A stretch of DNA of 19,171 nucleotides. Origin: Bacteroidales bacterium UBA755. GTDB lineage: Bacteria > Bacteroidota > Bacteroidia > Bacteroidales > UBA932. The stretch is taken from positions 1 through 19,171 of the forward strand of contig DBKH01000076.1 in NCBI GenBank assembly GCA_002297815.1, given 5' to 3'. Made by a program: the position numbers and the translations under genes. Numbering within the stretch: the stretch's first letter is position 1; every line of letters begins with the position of its first letter. Below are positions 1 to 6,075 of this stretch, piece after piece. Below the pieces are notes generated by a model. It was not told the DNA's origin. It did no database searches and saw nothing but the letters and a program-made list of their open reading frames with translations.

Positions 1-43
1 CCGAGGCCAAGAAAGTCCAGATGTTTAGACAAGCTCACCATCC

Positions 44-115
44 AGTCGCTGAGCCCGTCGAAGCGCCTGATCCTGTCGAAGTGCCCCATCGGTCGCTGAG
101 CCTGTCGAAGCGCCC
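44..115. repeat. Cluster of dispersed REP-like repeat copies
   Basis: Two near-complete copies (44-67 and 91-115) flank a partial copy (68-87) that keeps only the CTGTCGAAGTGCCCC end. The shared core is GTCGCTGAGC, then CTGTCGAAGC with one variable base. The same core recurs at 414-438, 1660-1683 and 6051-6073, and inverted at 6013-6035. Repeats with this kind of core are widespread in intergenic DNA of diverse bacteria, but I do not recall an assigned function. Confidence 0.7.
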
Positions 116-413
116 GACCCCACCGAAGCACTAGCCCCTAGCGGCCAAAGTCATGTGCTTTACAAACCACGTGCACAACGAGATGCCTTAGGCTACCTTC
201 TGAAGCCGTTCACCGTGCTCGACCCTATCCCCGAAAGAGGGGGGCATCCACACCACCATGCCTCTCACCCCTTTACACCCCATCTTCCCGTGCCAGTGGT
301 CTGCACAATGTAAAAGATGAGATCTTGTGTTGTCAAGCCCTAGCCCCACCGTTCGCTGAGCTTATCAAGTCTGACCCCACCGAAGCACCCGTCCCTTGCC
401 ATCGTTCCTGATC

Positions 414-438
414 GGTCGCTGAGCCTGTCGAAGTGACC
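414..438. repeat. REP-like palindromic repeat copy
   Basis: This copy begins GGTCGCT and ends AGTGACC. The two ends pair as a 7-bp stem with one G-U wobble (414-420 with 432-438) around an 11-nt loop. It lies downstream of the ATPase stop codon, where a transcript end would be expected. Confidence 0.65.
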
Positions 439-459
439 GCCCCCACCAAAGCGCCAGGC

Positions 460-1524
460 TCAACCTTGCTTCAAGATCCATTGCTTGAAAAACGGATCCT
501 CCAACTCATAGTGGTCAGAATAGATAGCGTAGCCGTCTTTTTGAAGACGCTTCAAAGCACTGTACACGGTGCTCGTCCGATGCTCGCCATCCACTAGGGA
601 TTTACCGCTGGCCAAGCGCTGAAGGATCCAACGGTTAGTTCGCTTGAACCCCATCCAGATTCGCTCATAGTCGAGAGATTGTGACACAACGATATGCTCG
701 ACCGCGGTCTTAAGGACATTTTCCGACTGCAGCTGTAAAACACCAATCTGCCACACGTTCGCTGCCAATTGTTGCGAGTAATAAGGATGGCACTCCGTGA
801 AGTCCAGAATACGGTTCGCCAACACTTCACAAGATTCAGGAAAAACCTCGGAGAGTCTCTCCGAAAGGTAGCGATGAAAGTCTTGTCTTGGCAGTTTACC
901 AAGTCTCATCAACTCTCCGAAATGATAAAATGGTGATTTTTTGTTCTCAAAGATCTCGGTCATCATGCTCTCTTGACTCCCCAGCAGGATGTAATTGATG
1001 TGTTTCTGCTCCTGCATAATGGAACGGAGCTGCCTATCCAGATTTGCCGCTATCTCTTTAATTTCTTGAAATTCATCCAGTACAACAATGAGTCTGTCCT
1101 TCTCATTGTGAGCCTGCTCAAACAGCATTAAGACATCCTCAAGCAAGACCTCATTAGGAGCACCAGCCTGAAACGACACATCCATCGCCCCTGTCACTGG
1201 GTTTGTAGAGATTGTAGGAACTACCCTGAAATGAGCGAGCAGATGCCGTAGCCGCTCCATAGGATGAACCTTGAAAAATTCCCTGAGAAGTTTTGCGGAC
1301 AAATCGGACACGGATGTCACGGCCTGTAGATTCAACATGATGCATTTTCGTCCGCTTTCTTTTACAGCCTTAGCAACGACACTGCTCTTCCCAAATCTTC
1401 TGGGACTAATCAAGATCAGATGGTTGGCACTCTTTATAAACTACTCGATGTAAGCCACTTCATCCACTCTGTCCGTGAAATATTCGGCCTCCACGATGGT
1501 CCCGAACTTGAAAGGATTCTCCAT
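460..1524 (-). pseudogene. AAA+ archaeal-type ATPase interrupted by an in-frame amber codon
   Basis: Read from ATG at 1524, the frame gives an N-terminus ending DRVDEVAYIE, then TAG at 1443-1441 (codon 28), then continues without shift into FIKSANHLILISPRRFGKSS and on to a TGA at 462-460. The full frame spans 354 codons before the stop. The sensor-like PRRFGKS P-loop is at about 40-47, Walker B VVLDEFQ at about 147-153, and a winged-helix-like C-terminus follows. This matches the archaeal-type ATPase family (ATPase_2) common in Bacteroidales, where a glutamine would fit the TAG position (CAG to TAG). Rescue would need reinitiation at TTG 1413, which removes the first strand of the P-loop domain, so I infer a recent nonsense mutation. 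Family proteins are thought to be nucleotide-dependent, DNA-associated or regulatory, but the role is not established. A sequencing error is the main alternative. Confidence 0.8.
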
Positions 1525-1558
1525 GTTACGACTTTTTTCGTTACGACTTTTTTCGTAA
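1525..1558. promoter_or_regulatory. Tandem palindromic motif in the ATPase leader
   Basis: The 15-bp unit GTTACGACTTTTTTC occurs twice in tandem (1525-1539, 1540-1554) and is followed by GTAA. TTACGA and TCGTAA form 6-bp inverted arms around a 6-nt spacer (1541-1546 with 1553-1558). The element fills the whole interval between the predicted transcription start (about 1556) and the ATG at 1524, so it could be an operator or a structured leader. That role is inference. Confidence 0.55.
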
Positions 1559-1560
1559 TA

Positions 1561-1591
1561 CAAAACTACCCCTTTTCATTCAAACTTCCAA
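1561..1591 (-). promoter_or_regulatory. Promoter of the ATPase gene (Bacteroidetes type)
   Basis: On the minus strand TTG (1591-1589) is followed after 20 bp by TAGTTTTG (1568-1561), which fits the -33/-7 consensus of the Bacteroidetes primary sigma factor. The expected start near 1556 leaves a leader of about 32 nt made almost wholly of the palindromic repeat. Confidence 0.6.
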
Positions 1592-1659
1592 ATTATAATC
1601 CCCTTTGTCCCTCAAGCACTTTCTTCATTCCCTACTCCCACCGAAGATCTCCACCCATC

Positions 1660-1683
1660 GGTCGCTGAGCTTGTCGAAGTGCC
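1660..1683. repeat. REP-like repeat copy
   Basis: A copy with core GTCGCTGAGCTTGTCGAAGT, upstream of the ATPase promoter and next to the large inverted repeat. The outer arms of this copy do not pair perfectly. Confidence 0.65.
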
Positions 1684-1716
1684 CGATTGTTACCACAGGG
1701 CTATCTTCGGTAAGGA

Positions 1717-1803
1717 GCCGCGTTGCTTGGAGGCCTTGGCGACCTACGCGCTTCGCGCGCCCTATCCGGGTAAAGGGCCGCCAAGGCCTCCAAGCAACGC
1801 GGC
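1717..1803. repeat. Perfect 25-bp inverted repeat with 37-nt loop
   Basis: Arm 1717-1741 (begins GCCGCGTTGCTTGG, ends CCTTGGCG) is exactly reverse-complementary to 1779-1803. The loop 1742-1778 contains a small GC-rich palindrome (CGCGCTTCGCGCG). It is more GC-rich than the surrounding AT-rich spacer. The inner part of the element, from GGCGACCTA through the loop core to CGCCCTAT, resembles 19113-19143 at the other end of the window, so it may belong to a dispersed family. No coding function is apparent. Confidence 0.85.
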
Positions 1804-1865
1804 CAATGCAAGGTAAATCATTGTCTGCTCCTTTTTCCTGAGAATTAGCATCACCCTTTCTATGT

Positions 1866-1884
1866 CTAAACGCAACACGTTTAG
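1866..1884. repeat. Small hairpin, 7-bp stem
   Basis: CTAAACG (1866-1872) and CGTTTAG (1878-1884) are perfect inverted arms around CAACA. It is one of several hairpins in the gene-poor 1525-2274 spacer and has no T tract beside it. Confidence 0.4.
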
Positions 1885-1923
1885 TGTCAATGGGTGGAGA
1901 ATAATGCATTAATTATCATGTAG

Positions 1924-1969
1924 TTAGCACTTTGTCTTGGGCGTTAAACCGCTAAAGGCAAGGTGCTAA
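1924..1969 (+). ncRNA. RNA-like hairpin of unknown role
   Basis: TTAGCACTTTGTCTT (1924-1938) pairs with AAGGCAAGGTGCTAA (1955-1969) over 15 positions, with two G-U wobbles when read as plus-strand RNA. On the minus strand those two positions would be A-C mismatches, so the plus strand is the better RNA. The 16-nt loop contains a further GCG/CGC pairing. An AT-rich stretch (TTATTTATTA) follows, so a weak terminator is one explanation. Confidence 0.35.
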
Positions 1970-2053
1970 ATTATTTATTAACAATGATTTACAAATCACG
2001 CCCAAGGAACCACAATCGCCTTCGTAATCATGTCGCATTCAATCGCATAGGAA

Positions 2054-2136
2054 CAAAAAAGATGAACGGGGTTTACTCTCTCAGCAGACCCCGTTCGCAA
2101 TTCTAACCTAAAACTTAACCTATGAAAAAACTATTC
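2054..2136 (-). ncRNA. Candidate small RNA of about 80 nt (promoter to terminator)
   Basis: A strong promoter (2171-2141) and an intrinsic terminator (stem 2064-2072 with 2088-2096, then a T-rich run) bracket about 80 bases on the minus strand with no ORF of note. The compact arrangement suggests a stand-alone small RNA, or the leader and attenuator of a gene that has been lost downstream. The region from 2053 to the ATPase promoter contains no gene that such a leader could serve. I do not recognise the family. Confidence 0.35.
2055..2096 (-). terminator. Intrinsic terminator
   Basis: GAACGGGGT (2064-2072) and ACCCCGTTC (2088-2096) form a perfect 9-bp stem. On the minus strand the stem is followed by ATCTTTTTT, as in a Rho-independent terminator. 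Confidence 0.65.
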
Positions 2137-2140
2137 GTTG

Positions 2141-2171
2141 CAAAGGTATAGTTTTTTTATAAAACAAGCAA
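2141..2171 (-). promoter_or_regulatory. Bacteroidetes-type promoter driving the 2054-2136 unit
   Basis: TTG (2171-2169), a 20-bp spacer and TACCTTTG (2148-2141) on the minus strand match the -33/-7 consensus. No gene lies directly downstream. The plus strand also reads a short ATG-AAA-AAA-led frame (2122-2151, nine codons) across the box, which I do not take as a gene. Confidence 0.55.
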
Positions 2172-2274
2172 GATTGAAGGAATATTTTTTGTCCCAAACT
2201 TCCGTTTTTGTGTCCTAAAAGATTGAAACGTACTTTTAACCCTCTTTTTGCTATTGATTTTTTGCATTTTTAGT

Positions 2275-3045
2275 TCATTCATCATCGCCAACTTTGGCAG
2301 TTTCGGCCTTCGGCAAGCAGCTCTCATCGAGTTTAATAGTTTTGATGCGTACATCCATCAAAGGCTTGTCCCTTTGGTCGGTTGCGACCTGAGCGATTCG
2401 GTCAATGATGTCAAGCCCCTCGACTGTCTCACCGAAAACAGTGTAGGCTCCGTCAAGTTGAGCACATGCTCCTGCATCTTGAACAATGTAGAACTGTGAG
2501 CCGGAGGATTCTTTCTTAGGATTGGCCACATCGCCTCTGCGAGCGGCAGCTAGGGCTCCCTTCTTGTGAGTATATTCAGGGACAAATTCTGCTGGAATCG
2601 TGTAGCCTGGGCCACCTTGGCCGTACTTAGCCACTGCGGCAGCAGAGGTGTCACGAGTCAGAGGATCACCACCTTGAATCATGAATCCGTTGATGACTCT
2701 GTGGAAAAGCAGGCTGTCATAGTAGCCAGTCAAAGCAAGTTTTGCAAAGTTCTCACGATGCTTTGGTGTCTTGCTGTACAATTTGATTTTGATCGTGCCC
2801 AAATTAGTCACGATGTCAAAGACCGGCTCGTCCGGCAATGTTGAGATAATGTCCATAGCTGTTTTTTCTTTAGCGGCCAGCTCTGCGGCAGCAATTGAGT
2901 CTTGGCGGGCTTTCTCTGTCGCTGCCTCCGCTGCCTTAGTAGCAGCCTCTGCTTCCGCTGCTGCTTTCTTGGCTCCATTGCCACAACCAAAAACAAAAGC
3001 GGATGTGGCCAAGCAGAGAATAATGGCAAAAATATTCTTTCGCAT
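2275..3045 (-). CDS. Cyclophilin-type peptidyl-prolyl isomerase, lipoprotein
   Basis: The 256-aa product has a lipoprotein signal ending FVFGC, an alanine/glutamate-rich, probably helical linker (about 25-65), then a cyclophilin domain. Visible motifs are FHRVINGFMIQGGD, SSGSQFYIVQ and LDGAYTVFGETVEGLDIID, which carry the conserved catalytic-site Arg and Phe/Gln residues. Cyclophilins catalyse cis-trans isomerisation of proline peptide bonds. This one probably acts in the periplasm, tethered to a membrane. I chose ATG at 3045, because the frame two codons upstream begins only with TTG. It starts 33 bp after the hexosaminidase stop on the same strand, so the two are probably cotranscribed. The gene is complete, and no terminator is obvious after it. 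Confidence 0.9.
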   Translation of the reverse strand: MRKNIFAIILCLATSAFVFGCGNGAKKAAAEAEAATKAAEAATEKARQDSIAAAELAAKEKTAMDIISTLPDEPVFDIVTNLGTIKIKLYSKTPKHRENFAKLALTGYYDSLLFHRVINGFMIQGGDPLTRDTSAAAVAKYGQGGPGYTIPAEFVPEYTHKKGALAAARRGDVANPKKESSGSQFYIVQDAGACAQLDGAYTVFGETVEGLDIIDRIAQVATDQRDKPLMDVRIKTIKLDESCLPKAETAKVGDDE

Positions 3046-3078
3046 ATTCAAAAATAAGCGTTTAAGGATTGCTCAATA

Positions 3079-4728
3079 TTAGAACTTACGGTAATTATAC
3101 CCCAAGATGTCAAAAATCTTGAATGATTCAGCCTCCATGGCAGCTTTGAACCTTTCTGGGTTCTTGTTCTCCGGCTTGCACCACTGAACCTCGCTGAGTG
3201 CGCACATTCTTGGGAGAAGCATGTACTCCAAGTGCTCTGGGGTGGCAACATATTCAGTCCAAAGGTTCGCCTGAACACCGAGGATGTGCTTCTGCTGGTT
3301 GTCATTCAGACCATCAAGCGGCTCATAGCCATAGACTTTTTCCCATGGCAGGAAACCACCGATGCCGAAAGGTTCCTTATCCTCGTCCTTTGACTGATAG
3401 TAGTCAAAGTAGCAGTAAGTGTTAGGGGTCATGATGACATCAAAGCCCATAGCGGAAGCCTTAATGCCACCGTCAGTGCCGCGCCATGACATCACGGTTG
3501 CGCCTTTTGCGAGCTCGCCTTCAAGAACCTCATCCCAGCCGATGATCTTGCGACCATGCTCGTTGAGGAACTTCTGCACGCGGGCGGTAACATAACTCTG
3601 AAGGAACTGCTCAGCAGTGTGATGAGCATCTGCCTTGATGCCCAGTTCCTTGATTCTAGCCTGGCAAGCAGGGCACTTTTCCCATTCAGTCTTAGGGCAC
3701 TCGTCACCTCCGATGTGAATGTACTCGTAAGGGAAAATGTCCATCAATTCGGTGAACACATCTTCAAGGAAAGTGAACATGGCATCCTTGCCCGGGCAAA
3801 GAACCTGATCGGAAATGCCCCATCTTGTCCAAACTTCGTAAGGACCGCCAGTACATCCGAGCTCAGGATAGGCAGCCAGAACGCCCATCATGTGTCCAGG
3901 AAGATCAATCTCAGGGATTACTTCAATACCGAGCTTGCTAGCATAGGCCACAATGTCTCTCATCTGTTCTTGGGTGTAATAGCCACCATAGCGGATGCCA
4001 TCGTTGCTACCCCAATCCTTCTTGATGACGGTTCCGTTGCGGAAGGCACCGATCTCAGTGAGTTTTGGATACTTCTTGATCTCAACTCTCCAACCCTGAT
4101 CGTCAGTCAGATGCCAATGGAAGCGGTTCAGCTTGTAAATAGCCATGACATCAAGGTATTTTTTAACTTCATCAACAGAGAAGAAATGCCTTGAGCAGTC
4201 AAGGTGCATGCCTCTGTAGCCGAAGCGAGGTTTGTCCTGAATCTTCACGCAAGGGAAATAGAACTTCTCAGAAGAATCAGTATTCTCACTGAATATGCTA
4301 ACGCTTGTCAGCTGCTTCAACGTCTGGATGGCATAAAGGAATCCATTGTAGGAAGATGCTCTCACAGTGCAATTCTTGGTCGTGATGTTGATAGAGTACT
4401 CCTCATCAGCAAGGCTAGTGTCTTTCAGGAATATGAAGCCTTTTACCTTTGCGCAATCATTCCCAAGGCCTACCGGAGTGGCATAGGAGCTAATTCGTCC
4501 ACTGACAAAAGTCATTCTGTCAGCGAGTTCCTTGATGAGAGCCTGACTTTTAGGATCCACAGACTGGTCGCAATTGAAATTGGCACCGGCCCCTTTGAAA
4601 GTACCTTTTACTACCTCAACACTCTGAGGATAAGGGATGACATTGATTGAGGTCTCTGCCTCTTTTGCCTTCATTGAGCATGGCATCAAAAGAAGAGCGA
4701 ACGCAATTAGATTGAAGATTCTTTTCAT
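3079..4728 (-). CDS. Secreted GH20 beta-N-acetylhexosaminidase
   Basis: The 549-aa protein starts MKRIFNL with a signal peptide (about 1-22, probable cleavage after MKAKA-like residues). An N-terminal GH20b-type domain covers about 28-165 (VIPYPQSVEV), followed by the GH20 TIM barrel at about 168-520. HWHLTDDQGWR is at 204-214, HIGGDECP at 338-345 with the catalytic Asp342-Glu343 pair, GWDEVLEG at 397-404 and WTEYV at 490-494. In this family the Asp orients the substrate 2-acetamido group and the Glu is the acid/base, releasing terminal GlcNAc or GalNAc from glycans. The periplasm or cell surface is the likely location. ATG at 4728 is preferred over an upstream ATG at 4761, because it places the signal peptide at the N-terminus. 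All expected catalytic residues are present. It is followed by the cyclophilin gene and preceded by the chromate transporter pair on the same strand. The natural substrate (host mucin glycans, chitin fragments or peptidoglycan) cannot be told from the sequence. Confidence 0.95.
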   Translation of the reverse strand: MKRIFNLIAFALLLMPCSMKAKEAETSINVIPYPQSVEVVKGTFKGAGANFNCDQSVDPKSQALIKELADRMTFVSGRISSYATPVGLGNDCAKVKGFIFLKDTSLADEEYSINITTKNCTVRASSYNGFLYAIQTLKQLTSVSIFSENTDSSEKFYFPCVKIQDKPRFGYRGMHLDCSRHFFSVDEVKKYLDVMAIYKLNRFHWHLTDDQGWRVEIKKYPKLTEIGAFRNGTVIKKDWGSNDGIRYGGYYTQEQMRDIVAYASKLGIEVIPEIDLPGHMMGVLAAYPELGCTGGPYEVWTRWGISDQVLCPGKDAMFTFLEDVFTELMDIFPYEYIHIGGDECPKTEWEKCPACQARIKELGIKADAHHTAEQFLQSYVTARVQKFLNEHGRKIIGWDEVLEGELAKGATVMSWRGTDGGIKASAMGFDVIMTPNTYCYFDYYQSKDEDKEPFGIGGFLPWEKVYGYEPLDGLNDNQQKHILGVQANLWTEYVATPEHLEYMLLPRMCALSEVQWCKPENKNPERFKAAMEAESFKIFDILGYNYRKF

Positions 4729-4794
4729 GAATGAATATTTAAAATATTGGTTATATTCCAAAAACGGATAAATATACGTAAAAATTCTTAATTA

Positions 4795-5397
4795 TCAGTA
4801 AAGCAGAAGCCCTAGAACCCCTCCTGCGATGATGATTTTTATAGGTCCGACCTTGAAAACCATAGAGGCTACCACTGCTGCCGCGAAAAGTCCCCAGCTG
4901 ATCCAATCCGGGAAATTCTCTTTCACTATGCTGATTTCCGGGACGATGCCATTCCACTCTACTGTGAACATCAGGGTCAGTGCAGCTGCTCCAATGAGTC
5001 CGACGACTGCGGGACGCAAACTTCCCAAGACACTGGCGAAGACCTTGCTGTTCTTAAATTTAGTGTAAAAATTGACTATCGCGAGAACTATAAGGAACGA
5101 GGGCAGAATCACGGCTAACGTTGCAGACAGAGAGCCCAGTACCCCAACCAGATGACTAGCTCCAGCCTGATGAAGGACTTCATAGCCGACATAAGTCGCG
5201 CAATTGATGCCCACTGGCCCCGGAGTCATTTGGGAGATGGCCACAATGTCCGTGAATGCACTTTCAGAGAGCCATCCATGGGCCACCACGACCTGAGTCT
5301 GGATAAAAGAAAGCATAGCATAGCCTCCACCGAACGTGAAAAGGCCGATGACAAAGAATACCCAGAAAAGTTGTAGGATGAGATTAAGTTCAGTCAT
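4795..5397 (-). CDS. Chromate transporter family protein, second half-size subunit
   Basis: About 200 aa from ATG at 5397. It is a short-chain CHR-family membrane protein with several hydrophobic segments and the motifs FTFGGGYAML near the N-terminus and MTPGPVGIN. The ATG sits inside the end of the upstream gene: its first codon and the upstream TGA overlap by 8 bp (5390-5397), so translation is probably coupled. A longer start at 5448 would place 17 unrelated, basic residues in front of the domain, so I reject it. Short CHR proteins are encoded as pairs whose two halves together make a transporter, classically exporting chromate in exchange for sulfate or protons. Substrate specificity of gut Bacteroidales members has not been established to my knowledge, so the chromate label is by family only. 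Confidence 0.88.
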   Translation of the reverse strand: MTELNLILQLFWVFFVIGLFTFGGGYAMLSFIQTQVVVAHGWLSESAFTDIVAISQMTPGPVGINCATYVGYEVLHQAGASHLVGVLGSLSATLAVILPSFLIVLAIVNFYTKFKNSKVFASVLGSLRPAVVGLIGAAALTLMFTVEWNGIVPEISIVKENFPDWISWGLFAAAVVASMVFKVGPIKIIIAGGVLGLLLY

Positions 5398-5980
5398 TGT
5401 CAGCCTCCTTCTTATTCTTGACAACGGCCACTGACACTGAGACAACAATCAGGACCAGCAGAATGTAAATCGGTGAGAAACTAAGAAATGCTACAAGGAA
5501 CAGAGTGGCTGCTGAGATGGCCCAAGCCCACCAAGTCTTGTTGTTCTTTCTGGCCATGTTGATCATCGGGACTGCGATCAATGACACTACGACCGGGCGG
5601 ATACCTTTAAAGATTCGCTCTACCGCGGGATTGTCCCGGAAGTTAGTGAATATCATTGCGATCAGCAGAATGCTGATGAACGAAGGCAGGACTGAGCCTA
5701 GTGTCGCCACGACACTGCCTTTGACTCCATGCAATTTGTACCCTGCAAAAATCGACATATTCACTGCCAAGACACCGGGAGCAGATTGAGCCATAGCTAT
5801 GATGTCTGGGAGTTCCTCATCGGACATCCAGTTTCTCTTGACCATTTCATCTCGTATCAGTGGAATCATGGCGTAGCCACCGCCTATGGTAAAGGCGCCT
5901 AGCTTGGCGAAGACTAGGAAGACTTGCCAGAGGGAGACTTCGCTGGGTGGATTATCGGGGTGTTTGTTTGGCATATTCAT
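5390..5980 (-). CDS. Chromate transporter family protein, first half-size subunit
   Basis: A 196-aa half-size CHR-family membrane protein. The N-terminal cytoplasmic stretch is followed by FTIGGGYAMIPLI and SAPGVLAVN, the equivalents of the GGGYAM and PGP signatures of its partner, and then further hydrophobic segments. The C-terminus is short and charged (KNKKEADND). It is the promoter-proximal member of the pair and overlaps the next gene by 8 bp. The two proteins are clearly related to each other but not identical, as expected for a heteromeric pair. Two starts are possible, ATG 5980 or ATG 5974, and I keep the longer one. The 95-bp gap upstream to cutC carries two REP-like repeats in opposite orientation, so the pair may or may not share the cutC transcript. 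Confidence 0.88.
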   Translation of the reverse strand: MNMPNKHPDNPPSEVSLWQVFLVFAKLGAFTIGGGYAMIPLIRDEMVKRNWMSDEELPDIIAMAQSAPGVLAVNMSIFAGYKLHGVKGSVVATLGSVLPSFISILLIAMIFTNFRDNPAVERIFKGIRPVVVSLIAVPMINMARKNNKTWWAWAISAATLFLVAFLSFSPIYILLVLIVVSVSVAVVKNKKEADND

Positions 5981-6012
5981 TAAGTGTTTTTTTTGTGAAT
6001 ATTTAAGAGGTG

Positions 6013-6035
6013 GTCACTTCGGCAGGCTCAGTGAC
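6013..6035. repeat. REP-like palindrome, inverted copy
   Basis: GTCACT (6013-6018) and AGTGAC (6030-6035) form a perfect 6-bp stem around TCGGCAGGCTC. It is the reverse-orientation partner of the copy at 6051-6073. The A-T pair in its stem replaces the G-C pair of that copy, a compensatory difference. Confidence 0.7.
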
Positions 6036-6050
6036 AGATGCTCAGTTGCA

Positions 6051-6073
6051 GTCGCTGAGCTTGTCGAAGCGAC
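6051..6073. repeat. REP-like palindrome copy abutting cutC
   Basis: GTCGCT (6051-6056) and AGCGAC (6068-6073) form a perfect 6-bp stem. The copy ends two bases from the cutC stop codon (6076-6078). Together with 6013-6035 it makes a head-to-head pair in the cutC/chromate transporter gap. Confidence 0.75.
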
Positions 6074-6075
6074 AG

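Larger units (their letters stand above)
1..459. other. Gene-free region rich in dispersed repeats
   Basis: I see no coding region here. The stretch holds several intact and degraded copies of a short repeat with the core GTCGCTGAGCCTGTCGAAG, at about 44-67, 91-115, 351-375 (degraded) and 414-438, plus fragments such as 68-87 and the recurring phrase CCCCACCGAAGCAC. Between them, 150-340 shows no promoter, terminator or RNA gene that I can support. The last repeat copy lies about 20 bp beyond the stop codon of the ATPase gene. Confidence 0.6.

Noticed and set aside
44..438. CRISPR array
   Set aside because: Copies are irregularly spaced, in both full and partial forms, with no constant-length spacers and no cas genes.
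1441..1443. Recoding of TAG as an amino acid (stop reassignment)
   Set aside because: rpsI and the M64 gene both end with TAG at the expected place, so TAG functions as a stop here.
1762..1821. Minus-strand 19-codon frame starting MIYLALAALLGGLGG with a GGAG upstream, reminiscent of a TM2-domain N-terminus
   Set aside because: It runs into the inverted repeat and stops after 19 codons; a real truncated gene cannot be supported.
1605..1909. Overlapping ORFs on both strands with repeated WRPWRP-like segments
   Set aside because: They arise from the perfect inverted repeat and the REP-like repeat; composition and position do not suggest a protein.
2122..2151. Short plus-strand frame ATG-AAA-AAA... 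across the 2141-2171 promoter
   Set aside because: Only nine codons, and it lies inside a minus-strand promoter.
3556..4194. 212-aa plus-strand ORF opposite the hexosaminidase
   Set aside because: Antisense shadow; the minus strand encodes a complete GH20 enzyme.
4795..5448. Longer start for the second chromate transporter at 5448
   Set aside because: The extra 17 residues lie within the upstream gene and do not resemble the family; ATG 5397 fits the coupled overlap.
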